DNA of 64,000 bases, taken from assembly GCA_045595795.1 (NCBI GenBank), contig JAZOBC010000037.1:1-64000 (forward strand), given 5' to 3'. The notes under the pieces are model-generated. The model was not told the origin of the DNA, did no database searches, and worked only from the letters and a program-made list of their open reading frames with translations. The position numbers and the translations under genes are program-made. Below, piece by piece: positions 24,863 to 33,914 of the stretch. This stretch comes from UMGS755 sp045595795 (GTDB taxonomy: Bacteria; Bacillota; Clostridia; UBA1381; UBA9506). Each line of letters starts with the position of its first letter. Position 1 is the first letter of the stretch.

Positions 24863-25834
24863 GTGAATGCTATGATTTTTTCTGCAGCGTTTTCCTTAAT
24901 TATATGTTTATTCGTAACGCCCATTCTCATTCCCTTTCTACGCCGTCTTAAGTTCGGCCAGAGCATTCGTGAGGAGGGTCCTGCATGGCATAAAGCAAAA
25001 AGCGGCACGCCTACCATGGGCGGCATTGCATTTATTGTTGCATCCGTCGTTGCTGTTTTGGTAGTTATGTTCATGAACCACAGCATGCGCTATGATCTGC
25101 TCATTGCTGTCGTAACTGCACTAGCATACGGTGTTGTCGGCTTTGCCGATGACTTTATTAAAGTCGTCAAAAAGCGCAACTTAGGACTTTCTGCCAAACA
25201 AAAATTTTCTGCACAACTGCTTGTTGCTGTCTTAAGCACAGTTTCTATGAATCATTTAGGATATTTGAGTTCTGAACTTCTTATTCCTTTTGTCAATACC
25301 ACGATTGACATCGAGCTTTGGATGATTCCCCTGACAATTTTGGTACAGCTCTCCGTGGTAAACAGCGTGAATTTAACCGACGGTTTGGATGGTTTAGCCT
25401 CCAGCGTAACCTTAATTGTCAGTCTTTTCTTTGGTCTATGCGCTTTTTTACTGAACTCACCAATCGGCATCTTCATTGCCGCAATTGCAGGTGGATGCCT
25501 TGGATTTTTGGTGTTTAATGCCCACCCTGCAAAAGTCTTCATGGGCGATACAGGTTCGCTGTTTTTGGGCGGCGCCATTGCCGTAACTGCCTCGTTTTTG
25601 AACCTGCCCCTTGTTTTAATTATTGTGGGCGGTGTCTATCTGATTGAGACACTCTCCGTTATTCTGCAGGTTGCTTCATTTAAGTTAACCGGCAAACGAA
25701 TTTTCAAAATGAGCCCCATTCATCATCATTTTGAGATGTGCGGCTTAAATGAAACGAAAATTGTGCTTCTTTTCAGCACTGCTACTTTCATTTTGTGCAT
25801 CATCGGATATTTATGTATCATGACTATATTTTAG
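24863..25834 (+). CDS. mraY: Phospho-MurNAc-pentapeptide transferase
   Basis: An integral membrane enzyme that makes lipid I from UDP-MurNAc-pentapeptide and undecaprenyl phosphate. It has 323 residues with about ten helices. Catalytic and signature segments are GTPTMGG (near 50), the FADDFIK aspartates, NLTDGLDGLA, VFMGDTGSL and the MSPIHHHFE loop near residue 288. The start is GTG at 24863, 8 nt after AAAGGAG. Normally murD follows mraY; here ftsW follows directly. Confidence 0.96.
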   Translation: MNAMIFSAAFSLIICLFVTPILIPFLRRLKFGQSIREEGPAWHKAKSGTPTMGGIAFIVASVVAVLVVMFMNHSMRYDLLIAVVTALAYGVVGFADDFIKVVKKRNLGLSAKQKFSAQLLVAVLSTVSMNHLGYLSSELLIPFVNTTIDIELWMIPLTILVQLSVVNSVNLTDGLDGLASSVTLIVSLFFGLCAFLLNSPIGIFIAAIAGGCLGFLVFNAHPAKVFMGDTGSLFLGGAIAVTASFLNLPLVLIIVGGVYLIETLSVILQVASFKLTGKRIFKMSPIHHHFEMCGLNETKIVLLFSTATFILCIIGYLCIMTIF

Positions 25835-25853
25835 CATTGGGCGGTGATTTTCT

Positions 25854-27002
25854 GTGTTTGAGCAGTCCCCTAAAAAACAAAATAGCGCACAACATCTGAA
25901 AAAAACCAAGCTCACTAAATCCGGATTAGATTTTGGCTTTTTGTTTACAGTCCTTTTGCTTCTTGCATTAGGGCTGTTAATGGTCTTTTCCGCCAGCTAT
26001 CCCTATGCCTACTATTATTTTGGTGATGGTTTTTACTTCATCAAAAAACAGCTGATGTGGGCTGCCTTAGGCGGCGTTGCCATGGCTTTTACTGCGAACT
26101 TTGACTATCGAAAATACAAAAAGTTAGCGTTCCCCATCCTTGTTATCAGCGCTCTTTTACTGATTGCCGTTTTAGTGATCGGTATTGATGTAAAGGGTGC
26201 CAAACGTTGGTTAGGTGTCGGAGGCTTTAGTTTTCAGCCTTCTGAAATAGCAAAACTTGGATTGATTATCTATTTTGCTGCCAGTCTTTCTCAAATCAAA
26301 GATAAAATTAAGGAATTTAAATATTTGGTTCGTTACGGTTTGATTATGGTTCTGTTTATGGGGCTCCTTTTGCTGGAACCGCATTTTTCCATCTGTATCA
26401 TCATCGGTTTGACCTTGGTGATTATGTTGGTTGTGGCAGGTGCTCGTCTCCGCTATTTCGCGCTTGTTGCAATTCCGGCCATTTGTGCCGGCGGTTTGCT
26501 GGTTGCCTTAGAGCCATACCGCTTAAAACGCTGGACAACATTTTTAGACCCGTTTTCCGATGCCTTAGGCGCAGGCTGGCAAATCATTCAGTCTTTATAT
26601 GCTATCGGTTCCGGCGGTTTATTCGGGGTTGGATTTGGCAACTCGCGCCAAAAGTTTTTGTATGTTTCCGAGCCACAAAACGACTTTATTTTTTCAATCG
26701 TCTGCGAAGAACTCGGTCTCATTGGTGCTTTAGCTGTGTTGACTGTCTTCGCCGTACTTTTGTGGCGCGGTATGAAAATCGCCGTTAATGCTGCCGATTC
26801 CTTCGGTTGCTTTTTGGTTACAGGTATCATGGCATTAGTAGGCGTTCAAACGGTACTGAACATCGCAGTTGTTACCTCATCAATCCCCACCACAGGGATT
26901 CCCCTGCCCTTCTTCTCGGCAGGTGGTTCCTCACTGCTGTTTTTAATGGCCGCTATGGGCATTGTATTAAACGTTTCAAAATTTAAGAAGCAGACTATTT
27001 AA
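25854..27002 (+). CDS. ftsW: FtsW/SpoVE-type lipid II polymerase (SEDS family)
   Basis: A SEDS glycosyltransferase that polymerises lipid II with the cognate class B PBP. It has 382 residues, about ten helices and the family blocks KGAKRWLGVGGFSFQPSEIAK (in two parts), SEPQNDFIFSIVCEELG and the C-terminal TGIPLPFFSAGGSS. The start is GTG at 25854 with GGTGA upstream, in the position murD would usually occupy relative to mraY. Whether it is the FtsW or the SpoVE paralogue cannot be decided from one copy. Confidence 0.93.
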   Translation: MFEQSPKKQNSAQHLKKTKLTKSGLDFGFLFTVLLLLALGLLMVFSASYPYAYYYFGDGFYFIKKQLMWAALGGVAMAFTANFDYRKYKKLAFPILVISALLLIAVLVIGIDVKGAKRWLGVGGFSFQPSEIAKLGLIIYFAASLSQIKDKIKEFKYLVRYGLIMVLFMGLLLLEPHFSICIIIGLTLVIMLVVAGARLRYFALVAIPAICAGGLLVALEPYRLKRWTTFLDPFSDALGAGWQIIQSLYAIGSGGLFGVGFGNSRQKFLYVSEPQNDFIFSIVCEELGLIGALAVLTVFAVLLWRGMKIAVNAADSFGCFLVTGIMALVGVQTVLNIAVVTSSIPTTGIPLPFFSAGGSSLLFLMAAMGIVLNVSKFKKQTI

Positions 27003-27021
27003 ACGTAAAGGACTGTAGCAC

Positions 27022-28110
27022 ATGAAAGTGATTATTTCTGGCGGTGGCACAGCCGGACACATCAACCCCGCATTGGCAATCGCTGATTATTTAGCCAAAG
27101 AAAAACAGGCTGAAATTTTATTCATTGGCACCGAAAAAGGCTTGGAAAGCCGATTGGTACCACAAGCCGGCTGGGATATCCGCTATATTGAAGTGGCCGG
27201 ACTCATTCGCAAGTTAACTCCGAAAAATCTGACTGTTATCAAAAAACTGGTAACAGCCGTTTTTCGTTCCAAAAAAATCATGAAAGAATTTCGCCCCGAC
27301 TTGGTCATTGGAACTGGTGGCTACGTCTGCGCTCCGGTACTGTTTGCCGCCCATAGTTTGGGTATTCCCACTGTGATTCACGAGCAAAACGTCATCCCCG
27401 GTGTCACCGTAAAGATGGCGGCAAAAACAGCAGAGCGAATCTGCATCAGTTTTCCTGAAACCACACGCTATTTAAAGCCAGGTTACGCAGATAAATGTGT
27501 GCTGACCGGTAATCCCATTCGCAGCGATATGCTGCAGATTGACCGAATACGCGCTCGGCAAACCCTGGGGCTTGACTCAAGACCCTTTATCGTTGCTTTC
27601 GGCGGCAGTTTGGGAGCTGCCAGACTCAACGACGCCGTTGCCGATTTTTTAAACACGCAGGATACTGCCGGTTTTCAGTTTTTGTTAGGCACCGGCCAAC
27701 GATATTTTAACGAAATATCACAACGTATCACCAAAAAAAGCACCTCCATTCGCATTGAGCCCTATATTGATAGGATGGATTTAATCATGGCGGCCGCCGA
27801 TATTGTCATTGGTCGCGCCGGTGCTTTAACCGTCAGTGAGCTTTGCGCTTTGGGGAAACCTTCCATTTTGATTCCCTCGCCCAATGTAGCACACGACCAT
27901 CAAACATATAACGCCAAAAGTGTTGAAAAAGCAGGTGGTGCTTTGGTGATTTTAGATGCAGAACTAACAGGCGAGCGATTAACTGATGCTATTTCGCAGC
28001 TGTTAAGACAGCCCGAATCGTTAAAGCACATGGCTTATAACGCCAAAAAAATCGGCATCACCGATGGTGCAAAACGGATTTGTGACACTGCTTGCAGTCT
28101 GCTCAAGTAA
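27022..28110 (+). CDS. murG: Lipid II synthase (UDP-GlcNAc transferase MurG)
   Basis: A membrane-associated GT-B enzyme that adds GlcNAc to lipid I. Its 362 residues contain the N-terminal GGGTAGHINPALA loop, GTGGYVCAP, HEQNVIPG, FGGSLGAARLN in the second domain, and IGRAGALTVSEL with the nucleotide-binding stretch near residue 270. AAAGGA lies 9 nt before the ATG. A 113-bp gap follows before murA; murC and murB, often next, are missing. Confidence 0.96.
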   Translation: MKVIISGGGTAGHINPALAIADYLAKEKQAEILFIGTEKGLESRLVPQAGWDIRYIEVAGLIRKLTPKNLTVIKKLVTAVFRSKKIMKEFRPDLVIGTGGYVCAPVLFAAHSLGIPTVIHEQNVIPGVTVKMAAKTAERICISFPETTRYLKPGYADKCVLTGNPIRSDMLQIDRIRARQTLGLDSRPFIVAFGGSLGAARLNDAVADFLNTQDTAGFQFLLGTGQRYFNEISQRITKKSTSIRIEPYIDRMDLIMAAADIVIGRAGALTVSELCALGKPSILIPSPNVAHDHQTYNAKSVEKAGGALVILDAELTGERLTDAISQLLRQPESLKHMAYNAKKIGITDGAKRICDTACSLLK

Positions 28111-28223
28111 TAACAAAAAGGAATTGTAGCAAACCGACCGGCATTGCATATTATGATATTGTAATCGTTTTCGTTTCGGTAAGAAAAAGTTTTCTTGCCA
28201 GCAGTATCAGGAGGTGTAAGTTT

Positions 28224-29477
28224 ATGAGCAGGTTGGTGATTGAGGGTGGCGCGCCGCTTCGCGGCACACTCGCCGTTCAAGGCTCAAAAAATGCCGTGCT
28301 GCCCATATTAGCTGCGTCAATTTTATGTAAAGACGGTGTGACCGTCATTCAAAACTGTCCCCATTTGCGAGATGTTGAAACCACAATAAAGATCCTGCGA
28401 TGTTTAGGTGCTAAGGTAAGGCGCAACGACCACACCATCACGATTGATGCAACAGGACATTTAAGACATAGAATTCCCAAAAAATTGATGCTCAGGCTTC
28501 GTTCGTCCATCATTTTTATGGGCGCTATTACAGCACGGAATCACAAGGCAAAAATCTCCGCACCGGGCGGTTGTGAATTAGGAGCAAGACCCATTGATCT
28601 ACATATCAAAGCACTACGCGATCTCGGTTGCTCGATTGAAGAAAAGCGAAACTTTCTTCATGTGAACGGAAAAGAGTTAAAAAGCGCCATGCTGACACTT
28701 GCCTTCCCGAGCGTGGGAGCAACAGAAAACATTATGCTCGCAAGTTGCTTGAGTTCCGGCGTTACGAAAATTGAAAATGCGGCTTGTGAGCCCGAAATTG
28801 TGGATCTCGCCAACTTTCTAAACGCAATGGGTGCTAAAATTGAGGGCGCAGGCACTTCGCGAATCACAATCACCGGCGTGAGTGCTCTACACGCAACAGA
28901 ATATACCATTATGCCGGATCGAATTGCCGCCATCACATACTTGTGTTGCGCCGCCGTAACCGGCGGATCAATCTCCTTGAAAAATACTGTGCCGGCACAC
29001 CTTGAGTCAGCTCTCTCATGTCTGGCACAATGCGGTTGTCATGTAGAAGCCGAAGCGGATGTCATCAGACTGACAGCGCCCAAAAAGCTCTCTGCCATCC
29101 CGCTGATTGAAACGACGCCCTATCCCGGTTTCCCCACGGATGCACAATCCCTGTTTTTAGCACTGCTTTCCACCGCAGAAGGAAAGAGCATCATCAAAGA
29201 ACAGATTTTCGAAAGTCGTTTTCGCACAGCCGATGAACTTGCGAAAATGGGTGCTGATATCCGAATTGACATGAGTACCGCAACCGTTACCGGAAAAACA
29301 CGGCTCTCCGGTGCCAATGTCAGTGCAACGGATTTGCGTTGTGGTGCTGCTTTAATCATTGCTGCACTTGCTGCAGATGGCATAACAGAAATTCAAAATG
29401 TATGCTATATTGACAGAGGCTACGAAGCCCCGGAGGAATGTTTAAAACTTCTGGGCGCTACCATAGAACGAATTTAG
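28224..29477 (+). CDS. murA: UDP-GlcNAc 1-carboxyvinyltransferase (MurA)
   Basis: First committed step of peptidoglycan synthesis: it transfers enolpyruvate from PEP to UDP-GlcNAc. The 417 residues contain the substrate lysine motif QGSKNAVLP and the loop PGGCELGARPIDLHI carrying the PEP-binding cysteine that fosfomycin targets. It ends with the YIDRGYE block. The ATG at 28224 follows GGAGG by 8 nt and gives the family opening LVIEGGAPLRG; a longer reading frame has no ribosome-binding site. Location in the division cluster after murG is typical of Clostridia and bacilli. Confidence 0.94.
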   Translation: MSRLVIEGGAPLRGTLAVQGSKNAVLPILAASILCKDGVTVIQNCPHLRDVETTIKILRCLGAKVRRNDHTITIDATGHLRHRIPKKLMLRLRSSIIFMGAITARNHKAKISAPGGCELGARPIDLHIKALRDLGCSIEEKRNFLHVNGKELKSAMLTLAFPSVGATENIMLASCLSSGVTKIENAACEPEIVDLANFLNAMGAKIEGAGTSRITITGVSALHATEYTIMPDRIAAITYLCCAAVTGGSISLKNTVPAHLESALSCLAQCGCHVEAEADVIRLTAPKKLSAIPLIETTPYPGFPTDAQSLFLALLSTAEGKSIIKEQIFESRFRTADELAKMGADIRIDMSTATVTGKTRLSGANVSATDLRCGAALIIAALAADGITEIQNVCYIDRGYEAPEECLKLLGATIERI

Positions 29478-29499
29478 TTGTTAGGAAAGGTTTAAGCCA

Positions 29500-30429
29500 A
29501 TGAAAAGGTCTCAAGACCCCAAAAAGAAAAAAAAGATTAAAAAAGCTGTTTGGCGTAGGCGTGTACTGCTCCTGCTTTTGCTGATGGCCACTATCATCAG
29601 CATTTGCTTGTTCACGCCTATTTTCAACGTCAAGACGGTAGAAGTTGTCGGCATACAAACAATTACAGAGGAACAAATCCTGCAGGCAGCCGCCATTCCA
29701 ACAGAAATCAACATATTTAAAATCAGAGCTCGTGCTGCAAGCAAGGCAATCCGTAAGATTCCCGAGGTGGAATCGGTCAAAATCCGTCGTATTCTTCCCG
29801 GAAAAGTCAGACTGGAAATTGTTGAAACACAACCTGCTTTATACTTTCCTTATTTAAATGGATTTGTTACAACCAACGTAAACGGTCGTGTTATGGGAAT
29901 TTTCGACAGCGAAGCAGAGCTGAATTTACTAAAAATTACAGGATTGGAAATAAAAAAAGCCGAAATTTGCAAAAAAATAGCTGTACAAGACACGGTTACA
30001 TTTGATATAATAATAGAAACGATGCAACAGTTTCAATCGGCAGGACTGCTTCCCGAAATCCGTTCCTGCCACTTTGATAACCTTTCTGATTTTCAAATGT
30101 ACCTTTTTGATGGCACAAAAATTATTTTCGGAAAAACAACCGATATGGAATATAAACTTTCCGTTCTTATGAAGGTTTTAGAGCAGGTAAACCGTACCGA
30201 AGGCGCATATATTGATTTGACCACACCTGAACGCACTGTGTATGGCATACTCCAGCCGGAACAACCCGAACCCGAAGAAGGTAGTGAATCAGAAGAGTCT
30301 ACAGAAACTGAGGAAAACTTGCAGGAAGAAAGCGACACCTCAGAAACTGACATTGAAACAAGTGATCATGATGAAGATGAAACCGGGCAGAGTGAAAGTG
30401 AGGATTTGGCGGAATCATCCGAAGCATGA
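29500..30429 (+). CDS. divIB: DivIB/FtsQ-like division protein with an acidic tail
   Basis: A 309-residue bitopic protein. It has a very basic start (KKKKKIKKAVWRRR), one helix (VLLLLLLMATIISICLF) and a POTRA domain (about 45-115, beginning FNVKTVEVVGIQTITEEQI), then a beta domain to about 245. The divisome role is to hold FtsL and the septal PBP. The last 60 residues are a run of Glu, Ser, Thr and Asp with hardly any hydrophobic residue, probably disordered and extracytoplasmic. Such tails occur in some DivIB proteins but this one is long. It lies between murA and the DUF881 gene. Confidence 0.88.
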   Translation: MKRSQDPKKKKKIKKAVWRRRVLLLLLLMATIISICLFTPIFNVKTVEVVGIQTITEEQILQAAAIPTEINIFKIRARAASKAIRKIPEVESVKIRRILPGKVRLEIVETQPALYFPYLNGFVTTNVNGRVMGIFDSEAELNLLKITGLEIKKAEICKKIAVQDTVTFDIIIETMQQFQSAGLLPEIRSCHFDNLSDFQMYLFDGTKIIFGKTTDMEYKLSVLMKVLEQVNRTEGAYIDLTTPERTVYGILQPEQPEPEEGSESEESTETEENLQEESDTSETDIETSDHDEDETGQSESEDLAESSEA

Positions 30430-30473
30430 CCAAATCGATAGGATAAAGGTAAGCAAAAAAGGAGACTGTAACC

Positions 30474-31229
30474 ATGTTGAAGGATCATAAAACGCAAATC
30501 ATCATCGGATTTGTCGTTTTGGTGTTGAGTTTTCTCGTCGCCCTACAATTTAAAAGCGTAATGGTACAGAAAGAACAAAGCAGCGTGCACAATTTGCGCG
30601 TTGATGAATTGCTTAGTGAGTTAAACAAAGAACGCGCTGTCAACGAGGATTATAAAAAACAAATCGAAACCTATCAAAACGATATTGCACGCTATAGGGA
30701 GGATGCTGAGCAAAATAGTGGTTATTCAAAATTTCTCTCTGAGCAGCTAAAACGTGCTGAGATTGCGGCAGGCTTTGTTGACGTCAAAGGTCCCGGCATT
30801 ACCATCACGCTCAGCGATATTGATAACCGAAAAGCACAAGATGCTCTGCTTGCTTCGAATGAAATGCTGATTCATGATGAGGATCTGCGTCGCATCATCA
30901 ATGAGCTCTGCGCCGCCGGTGCTGAAGCCATTTGCGTCAACGAAAGTCGCATCATCAGTACCAGCGCGATTCGTTGCGTTGGTCCTACTATTTTGGTAAA
31001 CGACACCAAAATGGCACCGCCTTACATAATAAAGGCAATTGGAAAATCCGACCAGTTAGAAGCCTCTATGAATCTGCATGGTGGCGTGATTGATAATTTA
31101 AAGGTATGGGGATTTTCTATCACCACCAGCAAAAGCGAGGAACTTCTCATTCCCAAATATAGCGGTGCTGTGAACTTTTCCAGCGCAACTGTGGCAAATG
31201 CACCGACAGAGGAGGAAAAAAGCGAATGA
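30474..31229 (+). CDS. DUF881 family protein (YlxW-like)
   Basis: A 251-residue membrane-anchored protein: one N-terminal helix (IIIGFVVLVLSFLVALQF), a coiled coil (about 35-85), and the DUF881 domain with motifs KGPGITITLSD, NELCAAGAEAICVNESRI and the PPYIIKAIG block. Members lie beside ftsZ and divIB in many Gram-positive bacteria, with suspected roles in division or wall assembly but no biochemical function known. AAGGAG precedes the ATG. The stop overlaps the next start by 4 bp. Confidence 0.88.
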   Translation: MLKDHKTQIIIGFVVLVLSFLVALQFKSVMVQKEQSSVHNLRVDELLSELNKERAVNEDYKKQIETYQNDIARYREDAEQNSGYSKFLSEQLKRAEIAAGFVDVKGPGITITLSDIDNRKAQDALLASNEMLIHDEDLRRIINELCAAGAEAICVNESRIISTSAIRCVGPTILVNDTKMAPPYIIKAIGKSDQLEASMNLHGGVIDNLKVWGFSITTSKSEELLIPKYSGAVNFSSATVANAPTEEEKSE

Positions 31230-31585
31230 TCATTGTTGTTTGCGTCTTAGTCGGTATAACGGCAGGCGTTTTATTCCCATATAACATCCCCTCTGCACAT
31301 TCCCAGTACATTGCTATGGTGATTTTAGCAATGCTCGATTCTTTATTTGGTGCAGCTTCTGCCGCAACAAGAAAAAGTTTTGACTTAAGAACTTTTATTT
31401 CCGGGTTCATTTGTAACAGTTTGTTGGCTGCTCTTCTCACCTATTTAGGAAACAAACTGGGTGTTGATTTGTATTTAGTGGCACTTTTGGTCTTCGGAAC
31501 ACGACTTTTTTCGAACTTTTCCACAATAAGACGCTACTTTATAGAGCAATTTAGCACAAAAATTAAAAAAAAGCTTTGTAATTGA
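31226..31585 (+). CDS. sbp: Small basic protein family (DUF1290, YlxX/Sbp-like)
   Basis: A 119-residue protein with three or four hydrophobic helices and a basic C-terminus (RYFIEQFSTKIKKK). The motif LAMLDSLFGAASAATRKSFD is characteristic of the family. It is nearly always found between a DUF881 gene and ftsZ; its function is unknown. GAGGAGG lies upstream in the DUF881 coding end, and the ATGA overlap indicates coupled translation. Confidence 0.88.
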   Translation: MIIVVCVLVGITAGVLFPYNIPSAHSQYIAMVILAMLDSLFGAASAATRKSFDLRTFISGFICNSLLAALLTYLGNKLGVDLYLVALLVFGTRLFSNFSTIRRYFIEQFSTKIKKKLCN

Positions 31586-31595
31586 AAATTTATAC

Positions 31596-31643
31596 TTGTG
31601 TAATCATACTGTAATATGTTATAATGATACTTAGTAGTATAAT
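31596..31643 (+). promoter_or_regulatory. Internal promoter region of ftsZ
   Basis: Two -10 boxes, TATAAT at 31620-31625 and TATAAT at 31638-31643. The first has TTGTGT (31596-31601) 18 bp upstream; the second has only a poor -35. The ftsZ leader would be about 105-120 nt, and no terminator separates it from sbp. Confidence 0.6.
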
Positions 31644-31748
31644 ATATGTGGGTTTATGGAATTTTTTCAAAAAAATAATATATAAACTCATATTGATTTA
31701 CATAAAAAGTCGGGGCAAGACCTCGAACAAAAGAGGAGGAAACAAAAG

Positions 31749-32876
31749 GTGATTGAATTCGATAACGATGCTCTGAAAAACAATCGCGTAGAACAAATTA
31801 AGGTAATCGGTGTTGGCGGCGGTGGTAACAACGCTGTGAACAGAATGATTGATTACGGTGTCAAGAATGTAGACTTTATTGCAGTAAATACGGACAAACG
31901 TGCTCTCTTTATGTCCCAGGCTCCTGTAAAAATTCAGATTGGTGAAAAACTGACAAAGGGTTTGGGCGCAGGTGCTGATCCTGAGGTTGGTCAAAAGGCC
32001 GCAGAAGAAAGCCGTGAAGAAGTTGCACAGGCAATCGCAGGCAGCGATATGGTATTTGTAACGGCCGGCATGGGCGGTGGTACCGGTACCGGTGCTGCTC
32101 CGATGGTCGCATCCATTGCAAGAGAAATGGGCATTTTAACCGTTGGTATCGTTACAAAGCCTTTTGCATTTGAAGGCCGTCAGAGAATGGCTCGCGCTGA
32201 AGAAGGTATTTTGGAATTGAAAAACGCTGTTGATGCTTTGGTTACAATTCCCAACGACAGACTGTTGCAGATTTCTAATCAGCACACAACCTTAGTTGAT
32301 GCCTTTAAAATGGCTGATGACGTACTGCGTCAGGGCGTTCAAGGTATTTCCGATTTAATTTCCGGTCCCGGATACATAAACTTAGACTTTGCCGATGTTG
32401 TGAAAATCATGAAAAACACCGGTATTGCACACATGGGTGTTGGTCGTGCTTCCGGCGAAAAGCGTGCTGAAGAAGCTGTTCGTGCAGCCATCCAGAGCCC
32501 GCTGCTTGAAACCTCTATTGATGGTGCAAGAGGCGTGCTGATTAACATCACCGGTGGTTCTGACCTGGGTCTGTTTGAAATTAACAGCGCTGCTGAACTG
32601 GTAACAGAGGCTGCTGATCCGAATGCTAACATCATCTTTGGTGCAGCACTTGACGAATCCTTACAGGATGAGATCATCATCACCGTTATCGCTACCGGCT
32701 TTGAAGGTTTCCCCAATAAAGCAGGCAAAGGCATAGACGGTTTTATGAAAGCCCCCTTCTTAGGTGGTAGCGCAGTTGCTACAGCCACTGAAAAACCTTT
32801 CTTCACCAAGCCGGCAGAAGATACTGCCGATAAGGGCATTAACGTTCCCGATTGGATGATGAAGGACAAGTTCTAA
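31749..32876 (+). CDS. ftsZ: Cell-division GTPase FtsZ
   Basis: The tubulin homologue that forms the Z ring. Its 375 residues carry GVGGGGNNAVNRM at the N-terminus, the tubulin signature GGGTGTGAAP (109-118), the T7 region DFADV and a C-terminal peptide ending VPDWMMKDKF that would bind membrane anchors. The start is GTG at 31749, with GAGGAGG upstream. The gene has its own promoters and ends the cluster with a terminator at 32901-32941. ftsA is not present next to it; the anchor could be SepF encoded elsewhere. Confidence 0.97.
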   Translation: MIEFDNDALKNNRVEQIKVIGVGGGGNNAVNRMIDYGVKNVDFIAVNTDKRALFMSQAPVKIQIGEKLTKGLGAGADPEVGQKAAEESREEVAQAIAGSDMVFVTAGMGGGTGTGAAPMVASIAREMGILTVGIVTKPFAFEGRQRMARAEEGILELKNAVDALVTIPNDRLLQISNQHTTLVDAFKMADDVLRQGVQGISDLISGPGYINLDFADVVKIMKNTGIAHMGVGRASGEKRAEEAVRAAIQSPLLETSIDGARGVLINITGGSDLGLFEINSAAELVTEAADPNANIIFGAALDESLQDEIIITVIATGFEGFPNKAGKGIDGFMKAPFLGGSAVATATEKPFFTKPAEDTADKGINVPDWMMKDKF

Positions 32877-32900
32877 AAAAGTAAGTTGCCAAAGAGCATA

Positions 32901-32941
32901 AAAAAAGCAGAGTTTCGGAAAATAGAAACTCTCCTTTTTTA
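32901..32941. terminator. Terminator between ftsZ and the convergent truA
   Basis: Stem AGAGTTTC / GAAACTCT (32909-32932) with an 8-nt loop, six A on the left and six T on the right. It can serve both genes. Confidence 0.82.
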
Positions 32942-32985
32942 CGTTTACATTCTTTACTTCTTTCTGCGTCAATTGCACAACCTTT

Positions 32986-33732
32986 TTACATCTTTTTATT
33001 GTAGTAAACTTTAACCAGTTGCAATCCCTTAGCAGGCAAGGTCGGACCAGCCAGTTCTCTGCTCTTTTCTTGCAAGATTGTATCAATCACACTCACATCT
33101 TTTTTCCCGAGTCCGATTTCATAAAGTGTTCCGACAAGAATCCGAACCATGTGATGCAAAAATCCGCTACCACTAATTTGAAATGTAATAAGACCGTCTT
33201 GCTCACGAATCTGAATATCATATATCGTACGAACCGTCGATTTCTTCGTCCTGCCCACCGAACTAAAACCCTTAAAATCATGGGTTCCTAACAACTTTTC
33301 TGCCGCCATTAACATCATAGAAACTTCGGGTCGTCCTTGTGCATGAAACACATATTTGCGCATGAACACATCAGGCTTCTTCGTTGCCATTTGATAGACA
33401 TAGGTTTTTGAAACAGCATGTAAGCGACTATGAAAACGCATGTCAACTTCGGTTATGCTGCCTACGACAATATCTTCAGGTAAATAATGATTTAAATATG
33501 CCATAATCTCATCACTTGTCTGATCCGTTTCACATTTAAAATTCGCTGTTTGTTCTTGAGCATGAACACCGGCATCGGTACGCCCTGATGCAACAATTTC
33601 AACGGAGTGTCCGCACATTTTAGAAAGAACAGCTTCAAACTTCTCCTGAATGGTGTTGCCGGTATTACTCTGTCGTTGCCAACCATTGTACCGCGTGCCG
33701 TCATATTGAACTGTTATCTGATAATTCTTCAT
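32986..33732 (-). CDS. truA: tRNA pseudouridine(38-40) synthase
   Basis: Isomerises uridines in the anticodon stem-loop of many tRNAs. The 248 residues have the catalytic motif ASGRTDAGVHA with the active-site aspartate near residue 52, the opening QYDGTRYNGWQRQ, and the C-terminal GSGFLHHMVR block. AGGAG lies 5 nt before the ATG. It is monocistronic, with its own promoter at 33766-33794, and convergent with the division cluster. Confidence 0.96.
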   Translation of the reverse strand: MKNYQITVQYDGTRYNGWQRQSNTGNTIQEKFEAVLSKMCGHSVEIVASGRTDAGVHAQEQTANFKCETDQTSDEIMAYLNHYLPEDIVVGSITEVDMRFHSRLHAVSKTYVYQMATKKPDVFMRKYVFHAQGRPEVSMMLMAAEKLLGTHDFKGFSSVGRTKKSTVRTIYDIQIREQDGLITFQISGSGFLHHMVRILVGTLYEIGLGKKDVSVIDTILQEKSRELAGPTLPAKGLQLVKVYYNKKM

Positions 33733-33765
33733 GGCTTCTCCTCTGCCCTTTTTTCATATAAATTT

Positions 33766-33794
33766 ATTATGTCACAGAAAACTGTCATTGTCAA
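33766..33794 (-). promoter_or_regulatory. Promoter of truA
   Basis: Minus strand: TTGACA (33789-33794), 17 bp, CATAAT (33766-33771). Confidence 0.7.
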
Positions 33795-33836
33795 CTTCTC
33801 CAACTGATTTTTGCACACTATAGCTAAGCAAATATC

Positions 33837-33865
33837 TTGCATTTTGTTCCAGTGAGTGATATCAT
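33837..33865 (+). promoter_or_regulatory. Promoter of topB
   Basis: TTGCAT (33837-33842), 17 bp, TATCAT (33860-33865), about 50 bp before the topB start. Confidence 0.6.
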
Positions 33866-33914
33866 AATAGTAGATATAAAACATGTAAAAAACCCTTATA
33901 TAAGGAGATATCCT

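Noticed and set aside
32877..32985. spoIIGA-sigE-sigG downstream of ftsZ, as in many sporeformers
   Set aside because: The gene after ftsZ is convergent truA; no sporulation sigma genes are in the window, so sporulation cannot be concluded from synteny or from the CotJC-like catalase alone.
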